DNA of 64,000 bases from Megasphaera vaginalis (ex Bordigoni et al. 2020) (GCF_900240295.1 NZ_OEQB01000001.1:186001-250000); one strand, 5' to 3'. Shown: positions 17,771 through 26,297, numbered from the stretch's first letter. The notes: generated by a model from the letters alone, not told the origin. Translations and numbers: made by a program.

Positions 17771-18730
17771 TCAAAGCCCCAAAAAAGCGATGACAACAGT
17801 AAGTGAGAAAAGAAAGAAAACGGTCGTTACTGTCACGGCAGCCGTGGCAAAAGGCGTATCACCATGAAATTCATTGGAAAGAATCGGCAAAACCGCCATG
17901 ACCGGCAAAGCAGACATAATCATGTACGTATTGAACTGCATTCTTCCTAAAGGACCGATAAGGGATTCGCCAAAAAACAGAACAAAATACATGATCAAGG
18001 GAGCCGCCACAAGACGACCGATAACGGCTGCTGCCAAATCACCGTCAAATCTGATACTCTTCAGCCCGGACTCCGCCAAAATAATGCCGATGTACAATAA
18101 GGACAACGGTGTCACCATGGCCGCCAGAAGGCTCAACGTCTTCTCACAGAGCGGCGGCAACGCAATGCCGGCGGCAATCCAGATACTGCCGCAAATAAGT
18201 CCCAACAACGGCGGGGAAAGAAAGTTTTTGACGCGCAGCCGCCGTTTGTTCGCGTAACGGTCCTGTTCCATCTGATCTTGCAATAAAAAGCACTCACCCA
18301 AAATCCAAGTGGATATATTATTCCAGATAAAAAAAACGAGAAAATACAACACGGACTGATCGCCAAGCAATGCTGTACAGACCGGCATGCCGACAAAAAC
18401 GACGTTCGGATTGGCGAAAATATTAAGCAGAACACCTCGCCGCCCTCTGCGTACGGACGCAAGACGGCACCAGAGGTACGCCGCCGCAAACCAAATAGTG
18501 ATCGCCAGCGCCACGAGAATAAAACCGGTAAATAGCCCTTGAAAAATATCAAATCTCAAATATCGGTAAATAGCCAAAAACACGGCTGCAGGCAAAGCAA
18601 CCTGCATAAGCAGTTTAGAAATGCCGCTGCCTACGCCGTCTCCAACAATGTCTTGCCGTCGCAAGACAAAGCCGATCACAATAAGAATAAGAAGCGGCAT
18701 AATGTTTTCAACCGAAATCAACACTCCCAT
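17771..18730 (-). CDS. Auxin efflux carrier (AEC) family transporter
   Basis: Inner-membrane transporter of the AEC family. Bacterial members often carry malate, malonate or related organic acids; the substrate here is unknown. The 319 residues have ten predicted membrane segments in two halves, with the family signatures NPNVVFVGMPV (about residue 105) and SPPLLGLICGSIWI (about residue 170), and a C-terminal half ending in a strongly hydrophobic segment. It converges on the symporter gene. GGGGGAA lies about 8 bases before the ATG. Confidence 0.87.
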   Translation of the reverse strand: MGVLISVENIMPLLILIVIGFVLRRQDIVGDGVGSGISKLLMQVALPAAVFLAIYRYLRFDIFQGLFTGFILVALAITIWFAAAYLWCRLASVRRGRRGVLLNIFANPNVVFVGMPVCTALLGDQSVLYFLVFFIWNNISTWILGECFLLQDQMEQDRYANKRRLRVKNFLSPPLLGLICGSIWIAAGIALPPLCEKTLSLLAAMVTPLSLLYIGIILAESGLKSIRFDGDLAAAVIGRLVAAPLIMYFVLFFGESLIGPLGRMQFNTYMIMSALPVMAVLPILSNEFHGDTPFATAAVTVTTVFFLFSLTVVIAFLGL

Positions 18731-18845
18731 AAAAACGGTTCCCCCTTGCCATCCGGTTCCACTCCCGGTTGGCGTAATAAAAACTGCAGTCGATCAATAC
18801 TTTACGCTCCGAGCCAATAAACCGGTTTCTTGCCGATTTTAATTT

Positions 18846-18887
18846 ATAAAAGGACTGACTTCCCTCCTCGGGAAATCAGTCCTTAAA
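18846..18887 (-). terminator. Original tRNA-Arg terminator, now cut off from the tRNA
   Basis: Stem AAGGACTGA/TCAGTCCTT, with an inner TTCCC/GGGAA, ending in TTTTATAAATT on the minus strand. It lies directly beyond the duplicated tRNA 3' end, where the terminator of an uninterrupted tRNA-Arg gene would be. Confidence 0.8.
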
Positions 18888-18888
18888 A

Positions 18889-18932
18889 TGGTGCGCCTAG
18901 CAGGATTCGAACCTGCGCACCCGGTTCCGGAG
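18889..18932. repeat. Left attachment site of island A (copy of tRNA-Arg 3' end)
   Basis: 44 bases matching 44685-44728, the 3' half of tRNA-Arg including CCA, with one mismatch (t at 18906 against a at 44702). Beyond base 18932 the match ends abruptly in AT-rich sequence. This is the expected product of tyrosine-recombinase integration into a tRNA 3' end. Confidence 0.93.
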
Positions 18933-19068
18933 TTTTAAATCATGGTTTTGTTATTTTTTTCTAAAGCTACTAATTTACCTCAAAGAGCCATAAATAAGCG
19001 TTTTGCCTGAATTTCTGCTTTGATAAAGTTGGCCTATTGTTACTAAATTTATAGAGTTAATAAAGTTA

Positions 19069-19090
19069 TTGGGCTCAAAATTGGGCTCAA
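19069..19090. repeat. Pair of TTGGGCTCAA boxes at left island end
   Basis: Two tandem TTGGGCTCAA boxes separated by two bases. The same paired box occurs at 44618-44639 inside the other island boundary. They are probably integrase arm-binding sites; that role is inferred from position only. Confidence 0.65.
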
Positions 19091-19167
19091 TAACTTTTTT
19101 CTTTATCAGCCATCTTATAGATACCATTTTTGATAAATTTTCCCTATTTGTCTATTCAACAAGAAAC

Positions 19168-19203
19168 TAAAAAAGACCAGATTTGTAAATCTGGTCTTTT
19201 TTA
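19168..19203. terminator. Bidirectional terminator at left island end
   Basis: A 14-bp perfect stem AAAAGACCAGATTT/AAATCTGGTCTTTT with a 2-base loop and T runs both ways. Confidence 0.85.
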
Positions 19204-19330
19204 TCAATACTTACTATGACGCCTTCTTCCCGGCCTTTAGCATCGCTACTTTTGTGTACGGCTTTGACGATGAGGTCTGTTTGTTGCCCGAGCAGTGTGC
19301 GTCCCTGTATGTTTATATGTTTCCTCTTAA
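19204..19330 (-). other. Short coding remnant of unknown origin
   Basis: The minus strand reads an uninterrupted peptide (NIQGRTLLGQQTDLIVKAV and then about 22 more residues) without a start codon, running into the terminator at 19168. It looks like the C-terminal end of a lost gene; I do not recognise the family. The stretch 18933-19168 to its left holds only the boxes and no gene. Confidence 0.35.
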
Positions 19331-20269
19331 TTATTGTTTTAACAATTCAATAATTTCATCCTGGGCCTGTCTGCCCTCCCTAAAAAATCTAGCCAAGGGA
19401 TAGCAGTGGCACATTCCTTTGCCTACAATGATTTCGTATGGAGCTTTGTATTTTTCCATTGCTTTTTTAAATTCCTCCGCAAAGGCATAGAGGCATTCAT
19501 TTTCGCCGTAATAAAAATATGTTTTCGGAAAGTCGGTAAAATCTCCCACAGTTCCGTCAAGCATATATTCAGGCAGATCTTTATCGCCTTTTGTAATTTC
19601 CCTTGCCGTTTTAAAATATGTAGGTTCAATTATTATGTCTTTGTGATTAAGTGCATTTACTCTTTCCCAAATCTCTTTATTTTCTTTTAGATTTACATCG
19701 GGTATGCCGCCCGGTGATACTGAAATTATTTTGCCGGGCATTTTAACAGGTCTTCCAATTGCATTGTTGTGCAAAAATATTCCAAGAGCCAGGGCAGCTC
19801 CTGATGAAAATCCCAGGACACTTATGTTTTCCGCCTTATAACTTTCTGTCATCAGCCTATAGGTTTCAAATGAAACTTCGTATGTCTTATCTATCTTTAC
19901 ATCTTCCGAGCAAAGTGGATAGAATAAAAACCAAACATCTTTGCCGGTTTGTTCCATTATTCTTTCCGACAAAGCAAAATCCAATTTGTCCGGTTGTGTA
20001 ATCATTCCTCCACCGAAGAGATATAGCACCGCTCCGTCTGTAGGGCCCTCATTCTTTTGATAGGATATAAGCCTGTATCCCATAACGTCTCTTACAATGA
20101 GATAGTAATTTTTTCTCTCGGCTCTTTTCCTCGCTTTATCTAAATCAAATACCGCCTTTGAGTTTTTTCCCTTTGCATACTCAAGCATCTCTTCTTTGTT
20201 CTTTAAAAACACTTTTTTGACACCGGCAAGTCTTACTATTGTCGATGCAATTTTATATGCAACGCTCAT
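19331..20269 (-). CDS. Alpha/beta hydrolase, HSL-like esterase
   Basis: Predicted cytosolic carboxylesterase. About 312 residues. The oxyanion loop is YLFGGGMI (a variant of HGGG), the nucleophile serine is in LGFSSGAALALG (about residue 158), an acidic residue is in YYGENECLYAF, and the histidine is in GMCHCYPLARF near the end, so the triad looks complete. I start at the ATG of MSVAYKIA because GGAGG lies 6 bases before it. It is the last gene of a minus-strand set with a methyltransferase and a membrane protein, next to Fur-regulated transporters. Hydrolysis of an imported iron chelator is possible but unproven. Confidence 0.8.
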   Translation of the reverse strand: MSVAYKIASTIVRLAGVKKVFLKNKEEMLEYAKGKNSKAVFDLDKARKRAERKNYYLIVRDVMGYRLISYQKNEGPTDGAVLYLFGGGMITQPDKLDFALSERIMEQTGKDVWFLFYPLCSEDVKIDKTYEVSFETYRLMTESYKAENISVLGFSSGAALALGIFLHNNAIGRPVKMPGKIISVSPGGIPDVNLKENKEIWERVNALNHKDIIIEPTYFKTAREITKGDKDLPEYMLDGTVGDFTDFPKTYFYYGENECLYAFAEEFKKAMEKYKAPYEIIVGKGMCHCYPLARFFREGRQAQDEIIELLKQ

Positions 20270-20413
20270 TTCACCCCTCCGATTGATACTCAATTAATCT
20301 CAATTCCCAAAATTTAACATCTATAGATAATCCTTGTAAACTGGGTTCATTCTCTATTGCCTGTAATAAAGTAAAGGGAGTTACACATCATTTTCTAGAT
20401 AGTCTCCGGCGGA

Positions 20414-21241
20414 TTATTTTCTCCCAATAAGAAGGGTTGAACCGTAAAGTCCTAACAATAAAGCTTCTTTGTGACCCATAAAAAGACCCTTTGTTGTATC
20501 AATTAATTGCACATCTTCGTAGCCATCTTTTTTCAGCTTTTCGATAAATTTATTCATATCTCCGTATCTTGACTTACTCATCAAATCATGGATGACAAAA
20601 ACTCCACCTTTTTTAAGTACACGAAGTGTTTCTAGTAAAAGTTTTTGTTTATTTTTCCCCGTTATATTGTGATAAACATAGTTGCTTGTTACTGCATCAA
20701 AACTTTCATCTTCAAAAGGAAGATTCACTGCATTTCCAACTTTAAATCTCGCATTTTCTATTCCCTCTAATTTCGCATTATTTTCACAGAGTTCTTTAGA
20801 AAATTCACTTTTATATGAACCCCTCCAAATATCGCAGCCCACCATGATCGCCTTAGGATTTCTTTTTGCACATGCTATGGTAAGTGCACCGCTACCACAT
20901 CCTACATCTAAGCCCACGCCACCATCTGGGATCTTTACATAGTCGGCAGTCCCCTCTATTATAACTTTGGCAAGCTTTCTTTTCCCATTGTAATCAAAAG
21001 CCCTATGTAGTACTCTCATCCAGATTGCAAAGAAAGTAAGTTTCAACGTAGCATATCCAAGAATAATGGCACAGATAAGATGAGTTCTTCCACTAAATAC
21101 AAGATCACTGACACCGAAGGCTATAAATAGAATAAAAGCTACAAGGCTTCCAAGTATTAAATTCCTTAACAAACTTTCAGGAACCCAGTTTTTGTAGTCA
21201 GCTTTTGTTATCTTGTCATCAATAAAATTTAATTGCTTCAT
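20414..21241 (-). CDS. Class I SAM methyltransferase with N-terminal membrane segments
   Basis: SAM-dependent methyltransferase with unknown substrate. 275 residues. Residues about 28-80 hold two hydrophobic segments (LVAFILFIAFGVSDLVF and a second), which suggests membrane anchoring. The Rossmann motifs follow: GLDVGCGSGALTIACA (about 110), VGCDIWRGSY and NLPFEDESFDAVTSNYVYH (about 185), then GGVFVIHDLMSK. GGAG precedes the ATG. It lies in the same direction as the hydrolase and the downstream-strand membrane protein, in the AT-rich part of island A. Confidence 0.85.
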   Translation of the reverse strand: MKQLNFIDDKITKADYKNWVPESLLRNLILGSLVAFILFIAFGVSDLVFSGRTHLICAIILGYATLKLTFFAIWMRVLHRAFDYNGKRKLAKVIIEGTADYVKIPDGGVGLDVGCGSGALTIACAKRNPKAIMVGCDIWRGSYKSEFSKELCENNAKLEGIENARFKVGNAVNLPFEDESFDAVTSNYVYHNITGKNKQKLLLETLRVLKKGGVFVIHDLMSKSRYGDMNKFIEKLKKDGYEDVQLIDTTKGLFMGHKEALLLGLYGSTLLIGRK

Positions 21242-21323
21242 AAATTTTCTCCTGTAAATGATTAATTTTATAAAATTTGCCTTGTCTGCTAAAATAATGA
21301 TTTTAATCTCTGACTATATAATC

Positions 21324-21962
21324 TTATAAATTCACATTAGTATAGTTTATCAATAAGCTTAGGTAGTAAATAAAATATATTAAGTTAAACCAACCACCGC
21401 GAATAATCATGTGCAATCCCTTTGGCAATCTCCCAGCAAGAGGAGTGAGAGTCAAAAGAAATATAGGTGTAAATAGAGCTTGCCATCTTGGAAATACTGT
21501 GAATCCAAATAAAATTATCAATGTTGTTCCTATGTTTGCTATAGCCATAGTTCCAAAAACTATTTTTGCTTGAAATTTTAAAAATTTTAAAAATTCATCA
21601 AAGGCCCCCTTGTTTTCGTATCTTGATAAAAGGCCTAAGTAGGCACATTGAATATGATAAGAGCCTCCTAGTATCATGCCAAAAATATTTATTAAAAATA
21701 CAAAGCACGCAAGACTTAAATAATTTTCTTGACATGATAAAACAATATGATAAAAGCCAATACAATAAATAAAGGCAGATATTGGACCTAAAAGACCACC
21801 AAGGTATAATCTTTTTGTGCTAACATTTTTCATTATGCCAATAATGCTATTTATAGTATCTTTGCCATCGTAATCATTTGGATCATAATATAAAATCATG
21901 TCTCCCAAAAACATCAAGAATGAACCCAAGAGACCTATTAAGATACATTTGTTTAAGGTCAT
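21324..21962 (-). CDS. Six-membrane-segment protein, DUF6796-like
   Basis: A 212-residue integral membrane protein of unknown function, resembling the DUF6796 group from memory. The N-terminal motif ILIGLLGSFLMFLGDMILYY carries an acidic residue in a membrane helix. A central GGSYHIQCAYLG and an amphipathic EFLKFLKFQAK follow, then hydrophobic helices to the end. A strong Fur-like box lies 26 bases upstream, so iron control is likely. Part of this gene (bases 21564-21670) is duplicated at 26117-26223. Confidence 0.7.
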   Translation of the reverse strand: MTLNKCILIGLLGSFLMFLGDMILYYDPNDYDGKDTINSIIGIMKNVSTKRLYLGGLLGPISAFIYCIGFYHIVLSCQENYLSLACFVFLINIFGMILGGSYHIQCAYLGLLSRYENKGAFDEFLKFLKFQAKIVFGTMAIANIGTTLIILFGFTVFPRWQALFTPIFLLTLTPLAGRLPKGLHMIIRGGWFNLIYFIYYLSLLINYTNVNL

Positions 21963-21987
21963 AAGTCTAACTCCTTTTTATATTAAA

Positions 21988-22002
21988 TGATATTTATTAT
22001 CA
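21988..22002 (-). promoter_or_regulatory. Fur-like box upstream of the DUF6796-like gene
   Basis: TGATATTTATTATCA matches the 7-1-7 Fur consensus TGATAATnATTATCA at 13 of 14 defined positions, just before the ribosome site AAAGGAG. Confidence 0.65.
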
Positions 22003-22130
22003 TTATAATTATAGCATCTAACATAACACAGATTCCTTTCAATTATATGATTTACTGCGTTAAACTAAATAAAAAATAAAGGCAGTCCAAAGACTGCCAA
22101 TTTTTATCATATTGGAATAATCTATACCAC

Positions 22131-22729
22131 TTTCAGGTTCTTCGAAATAGACAAATGGAGAGTCCCTATACATAACAGATGCTATTGCAAGTCTTTGCTT
22201 CTGTCCTCCTAATAAATAAATTCTTCTGCCATTTTTGTCTTTACTATTAAATTCTTGTAAACCTTTGATTTTTGTAAAAGCTTTTCATGGTTACCTTGGC
22301 TTTCTACTCTTCCGTTTTCAAGAACTACTATCTTATCCGCATTTTCTATGGACTTCATTCTGTGTGAAATGATGACAACTGTCTTATCTTTAATTAAATT
22401 ACTTAATGACTCTTGAATTTTTTTCTCGTTGTCAACAGCAAGGCTTGCTGCTATCTCATCTAAAATCAATATCGGTGCATCTTTTAAGAAGGCTCTGGCT
22501 ATAGATAACCTCTGTCTTTCTCCGCCTGATAGCTCAGCACCGTTCTCACCAATAACCGTATCGAAACCCTTGTCCATTTTTTCTATAAAATCTGTGCAGT
22601 TTGCAAGTTTTGCTGCTCTTTTAACTTCTTCGTCACTTGCATTTTGCTTTCCAATCCTAATATTTTCCATGACGCTTTGATTAAAAAGAACCACATCTTG
22701 GAAAACTATTGAGACCTTATCAAAAAGAG
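22131..22729. repeat. 599-bp direct repeat, left copy
   Basis: Colinear without length change with 26224-26822 and nearly identical, with scattered substitutions. It covers the 3' part of an ABC transporter gene plus the start of a truncated ECF-type ATPase remnant. The match stops at 22729, exactly where the higher-GC sequence begins. A short stem GGCAGTC/GACTGCC lies at 22081-22098. Confidence 0.93.
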
Positions 22730-22952
22730 CGATAAATGACAAGTTTGCAATCGTGCCCGACATGAGTCCGACCGCCGCCATCAGATTAATCGCGACCAAG
22801 CCGACAATAAAAAGCATACTCGCCCGCAAATCAACATAAGGATCACGCCGCAAAATCAGGTACGATCCGACCAGCAACACCAGTTGGAACTGATGCGCAA
22901 CAAACCGGCCGACCTGATCAAACCGGTCGTACTGATGGACGACAAATAATCG
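22209..22952 (-). pseudogene. Chimeric ABC transporter remnant
   Basis: Two unrelated pieces fused in one frame. The first about 70 codons (to 22730) encode a hydrophobic segment from a GC-rich ABC exporter membrane domain (LVLLVGSYLILRRDPYVDL). The last 170 codons duplicate the ATPase half of the intact gene at 26302-28023. It has no Walker A, since the join falls after that motif, though SGGERQRLSIARAF and the histidine switch remain. The D-loop reads ASLAVD where the intact copy has ASLDVD. No proper start codon. Not functional as an ATPase. Confidence 0.85.
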
Positions 22953-22961
22953 TCACTCCCG

Positions 22962-22990
22962 ACACGCCTTGCTTGCAAGGCGTGTTTTTT
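22962..22990 (+). terminator. Orphan terminator at edge of the uptake cassette
   Basis: An 11-bp stem ACACGCCTTGC/GCAAGGCGTGT with a 2-base loop followed by six T on the plus strand. Upstream is the plus-strand end of a short frame (ending VVLMDDK), perhaps the tail of a lost gene. Confidence 0.75.
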
Positions 22991-23061
22991 CATGCCCCAA
23001 CGCGGCTTTGCCGATACGCGTGAATCTTTCGATCATGTTTCTCACCCTGTTGATTGCATCA

Positions 23062-23076
23062 TGAAAATGATTATTA
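23062..23076 (+). promoter_or_regulatory. Fur-like box upstream of the FecCD permease gene
   Basis: TGAAAATGATTATTA matches the 7-1-7 Fur consensus at 12 of 14 positions, 41 bases before the permease start. Confidence 0.5.
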
Positions 23077-23116
23077 TATACTGAATGAGAATATCAACAA
23101 AGAAAAGAGGAATGCT

Positions 23117-24127
23117 ATGAAATCAGGAAAATTATTGGCCGGTTTGCTGGTGGCGCTGGCCGTGATCATCGGCGCGCACTATTTCGGTTCGGTCGACATT
23201 CCCGTTGCGGAAGTAACCGCCATTTTGTACGGCAATATGACGGGAGCGGATACCGCTGTGCGACCGGTATCGCAAGTACTGGTTGAATTGGTGCGTGCGC
23301 CGCGTATTTTGGCGGGCTTTGCCGCCGGCGCCGTACTGGCCACGACAGGACTTGTCATGCAGACACTCACCCGCAACCCGCTCGCCGAACCGTATGTCCT
23401 CGGGATCTCCGCCGGTGCATCGACCGGTGCGGTCGGAGCGATTTTACTCGGCTGGTTCTCGTTTCTCGGCGGGGGCGGTACGTACGTATCGGCGTTTTTA
23501 GGCGCACTGCTCGCCATGACCTGTGTCCTGGTCTTGATGGGGCGGCGGGACAATCCGGTCTTTCTCGTCCTGCTCGGTATGGGTGTCAACGCCTTCTTCG
23601 GCGCCTTGACTACCATGCTCATCTACTCCTCAAACAACGAAGCGCAAGTCCGCAGTGCGATGTTTTGGCTCGTCGGATCGCTGGCGGGATTGCAATGGTC
23701 GTCCGTCTGGCTGCTCGGTCTGACCGCCCTTCTTTGGGTGGCGATCATCACCTTGTTTCACAACGACTTCGACTTGTTGCTGCTCGGTCGTGACGCCGCC
23801 GCCCGCCTGGGGTTGAGCGTACGTCGCCTCCAGTGGCTCTTTATCGTCTTGTCCTCGCTCGCCATTGCGGTGGCTGTTGCCCATACGGGTGTCATCGGCT
23901 TCATCGGTCTGATTATCCCGCATATGGCCCGCCGGATCATCGGCCCGCAACATCTGTCGTTGGGCCTGCTCTGCGCGTTGTCGGGCGGTACCATTCTCGT
24001 CGTCGCCGATACCGCCGCACGGACACTGTTTCGGCCGGAAGAACTGCCGATCGGCGTCTTGACCGCGCTCATCGGCGCACCGCTCTTTATCGCACTGATT
24101 CGCCGCGCGTACGGAGGTGAACGATAA
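23117..24127 (+). CDS. FecCD-family iron/cobalamin ABC transporter permease
   Basis: Inner-membrane permease for iron chelates, heme or cobalamin. The 336 residues form about ten membrane helices, with family motifs RAPRILAGFAAGAVLATTG, NPLAEPYVLGISAGASTGA and HTGVIGFIGLIIPHMAR near residue 260, the site that contacts the ATPase. GAGGAA precedes the ATG of MKSGKLL; an upstream in-frame ATG lacks a ribosome site and covers the Fur-like box. The stop overlaps the ATPase start by one base (TAATG). GC is clearly higher than in the flanking island genes. Confidence 0.93.
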   Translation: MKSGKLLAGLLVALAVIIGAHYFGSVDIPVAEVTAILYGNMTGADTAVRPVSQVLVELVRAPRILAGFAAGAVLATTGLVMQTLTRNPLAEPYVLGISAGASTGAVGAILLGWFSFLGGGGTYVSAFLGALLAMTCVLVLMGRRDNPVFLVLLGMGVNAFFGALTTMLIYSSNNEAQVRSAMFWLVGSLAGLQWSSVWLLGLTALLWVAIITLFHNDFDLLLLGRDAAARLGLSVRRLQWLFIVLSSLAIAVAVAHTGVIGFIGLIIPHMARRIIGPQHLSLGLLCALSGGTILVVADTAARTLFRPEELPIGVLTALIGAPLFIALIRRAYGGER

Positions 24128-24876
24128 TGTGGGACATCACGCATTTACACTATCAAATCGGGCAAGCCAAACTGCTCACCGATATCAATCTCACCGTACC
24201 GACCGGCGCCCGCTTCGGTATCATCGGACCGAACGGATCGGGAAAAACGACCCTGCTGCGCCATATGTACGGCGAACTTCCCGCCGGCGACGCCGTCCGT
24301 TTTGACGGGCGACCGATCGGCGACTATCCCGCCCGCGAATTGGCCCGCAAACTCGCCGTACTCACGCAGTTTGCCACCGACACGGAAGGGCAACTCTCCG
24401 TGGAACAGTCCGTTCTGATGGGACGCTATCCGCATACGGATCGCTTCCTCGGATATCGCCGCCAAGACTACGACATCGCACGGCATCATATGGAAATCAC
24501 GGGCACATTACCGCTCGCCCCGCGCGAACTCGGTACCCTGTCCGGCGGCGAACGCCAACGCGTACAAATCGCCCGTGCGGGCACGCAAGAGCCGAACTCG
24601 ATCATTCTCGACGAACCGACCAACCACCTCGACGTGCGGTTCAAAGTCGAACTCATGCAACTGTTGCAGGACTTTCCGGGTACGATCGTCATGACCCTGC
24701 ACGACCTCGAACTCGCCTATCGCTACTGCGACCATGTCGCGGTACTCGTCGGCGGTCGACTCGTCGCCTGCGGCGCCCCGCAGGAAATCATGACCGAGAA
24801 CCTGCTGACCGATGTATTCGGTGTCCCCTTCCGCATCGTGGAATGGGACGGCAAACATTATCCCGTGCTCGCCTGA
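24127..24876 (+). CDS. Iron-chelate/cobalamin-type ABC transporter ATPase
   Basis: Cytosolic ATPase of the FepC/BtuD type that powers the preceding permease. The 249 residues have Walker A GPNGSGKTT at about 38, a Q-loop in LAVLTQFA, the signature LSGGERQRVQIARAG, Walker B SIILDEPTNHLD and the switch histidine in MTLHDLELAYRY. Translationally coupled to the permease. It ends at a strong terminator and converges with the binding-protein gene. Confidence 0.94.
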   Translation: MWDITHLHYQIGQAKLLTDINLTVPTGARFGIIGPNGSGKTTLLRHMYGELPAGDAVRFDGRPIGDYPARELARKLAVLTQFATDTEGQLSVEQSVLMGRYPHTDRFLGYRRQDYDIARHHMEITGTLPLAPRELGTLSGGERQRVQIARAGTQEPNSIILDEPTNHLDVRFKVELMQLLQDFPGTIVMTLHDLELAYRYCDHVAVLVGGRLVACGAPQEIMTENLLTDVFGVPFRIVEWDGKHYPVLA

Positions 24877-24896
24877 ACATACACATACGCATACGC

Positions 24897-24926
24897 AACG
24901 ACATCTCCGCGGAGATGTCGTTTTTG
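24897..24926 (+). terminator. Terminator after the ABC ATPase gene
   Basis: Perfect palindromic stem ACGACATCTCC/GGAGATGTCGT followed by TTTTT. Confidence 0.88.
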
Positions 24927-24951
24927 TTTGCCTCCGCCGTATACCGCGCAT

Positions 24952-24993
24952 AATAAAACACACCTCACTGCCAACAAGGTGAGGTGTGTTTAT
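24952..24993 (-). terminator. Terminator after the binding-protein gene
   Basis: An 11-bp stem ACACACCTCAC/GTGAGGTGTGT; TTTTATTA follows on the minus strand, 31 bases beyond the stop. Confidence 0.85.
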
Positions 24994-25023
24994 TACGACT
25001 GACGATCGCACGTCAGTGTGAGA

Positions 25024-26007
25024 TTATTTCAAGCCGTGAATTTCTTTCGCCAAACGTTCCAGTGCCGCTACCGTGCGTACGCCCGGTGTGATTTCCGAAA
25101 GTTTTACGCGGATGAAATGTCCTTCACGGACAGCCGTCATATTCTGCAACGCCGGATTTGCTTTCAACGCCGCTACTTTCGCGTCGAAATCATCCGTATT
25201 GCGGATACTCGTGCCATAGTCCACGATGATGATATATTCCGGATCCCGTGCGATGACATCTTCCCAGCTTGCCTTGGCCCAAGTTTTATCCGAGCCGAGA
25301 CCGCTCATGACGTTCTTCGCGCCGATCAGTTTGAGTACGCTCGTGGTGTAGCCTTCGAATACGGTAAAAGGCTGATCATCTTCCGAGTCAAACACAAAGA
25401 CACGTTTTTCCGGCAAGTTTTTCAATTTTTCCTGTGCCGCTGCTAAATGTTTCTTCTGTTCCGCTACCCATTTTTCCGCTTTATCCGATGCGTTGAAGAT
25501 CTTGCCGATCGTCAGCATATCTTCAAACAGCGTATCCAAGGTCGCGTCGTTTTTCTGCATGGAATCCGGTACATAAATCGGTACACCGGCTTCGCGAATC
25601 TTGCTCGCTTCGATACCGCGTTTGGTGAACGGTACCGGCCAACCGGTCGTAAAGTCCGGTTTCGCTGCGATAAATACTTCGTAGGACGGCCATTTTTCCG
25701 CCAATACCGGTACTTTTTCATACGCGGCTTGCAACGGTTCGTAAATATCCTCTTCTTTGAACGCCGTACCCGCCATCTGTTTTTCCAGACCTAAGGCGAG
25801 CAACATTTCCGTTGTCGCTTGCGACATGGATACTGCGCGTTGCGGTGCCTTGGTTACCTGTTCCTGGTAAGTGTTCCCGTCCAGTTTTTCTTCCCATTTG
25901 ATCGGATAGCCTGTCGCTTCCGCCGTCGTGGCCGGCTTATCAGCCCCACATCCCGCCAATGCCAGGACCGACATGGCAACAGCGGTTCCCAATAACCACT
26001 TCTTCAT
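25024..26007 (-). CDS. Iron-chelate-type ABC substrate-binding lipoprotein
   Basis: Membrane-anchored binding protein of the FecB/TroA-like fold, partner of the permease and ATPase it converges with. About 327 residues. The lipoprotein signal is MKKWLLGTAVAMSVLALAGC with the lipobox LAGC. The mature part has AVSMSQATTEMLLALGLE, the docking-type acidic residues and the long connecting helix around residue 190 (KAEKWVAEQKKHLAAAQEKL). The start is the ATG with AAAGGAGG 7 bases before it; the frame is open further upstream but lacks a site. No clear Fur box was seen before it. Confidence 0.9.
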   Translation of the reverse strand: MKKWLLGTAVAMSVLALAGCGADKPATTAEATGYPIKWEEKLDGNTYQEQVTKAPQRAVSMSQATTEMLLALGLEKQMAGTAFKEEDIYEPLQAAYEKVPVLAEKWPSYEVFIAAKPDFTTGWPVPFTKRGIEASKIREAGVPIYVPDSMQKNDATLDTLFEDMLTIGKIFNASDKAEKWVAEQKKHLAAAQEKLKNLPEKRVFVFDSEDDQPFTVFEGYTTSVLKLIGAKNVMSGLGSDKTWAKASWEDVIARDPEYIIIVDYGTSIRNTDDFDAKVAALKANPALQNMTAVREGHFIRVKLSEITPGVRTVAALERLAKEIHGLK

Positions 26008-26116
26008 ATAACTCCTCCTTTGTATTATCCTCGCTCCCCGACGAGTTTCTGCCAATATTATACCACGATTAGTAACCGTTGCAGGAAGAATTGATGAAAG
26101 TAAATATCAATACGGC

Positions 26117-26223
26117 TTTTGCTTGAAATTTTAAAAATTTTAAAAATTCATCAAAGGCTCCCTTGTTTTCGTATCTTGATAAAAGGCCTAAGTAGGCACA
26201 TTGAATATGATAAGAGCCTCCTA
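26117..26223 (-). repeat. Duplicated 107-bp fragment of the DUF6796-like gene
   Basis: Matches 21564-21670 without length change (with a few substitutions), then is joined directly at 26223/26224 to the second repeat. Relative to the left copy, the sequence equivalent to 21671-22130 is missing here. Not translatable as a useful product. Confidence 0.85.
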
Positions 26224-26297
26224 TTTCAGGTTCTTCGAAATAGACAAACGGAGAGTCCTTATACATAACAGATGCTATTGCAAGTCTTTGCTTCTGT
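26224..26297 (-). pseudogene. Remnant of an ECF-type transporter ATPase
   Basis: Overlapping the end of the ABC gene and running beyond it, the minus strand encodes GGQKQRLAIASVMYKDSPFV then YFEEPE. This is a signature motif running into Walker B, typical of EcfA-like ATPases. It is cut at the duplication joint. The same remnant lies in the left copy at 22131-22204. The intact ABC pair was probably once followed by an ECF transporter module. Confidence 0.7.

Noticed and set aside
22749-22952. Intact ABC exporter gene at the left of the uptake cassette
   Set aside because: Only about 70 codons of the membrane part remain, without a start codon and fused to another gene's ATPase end.
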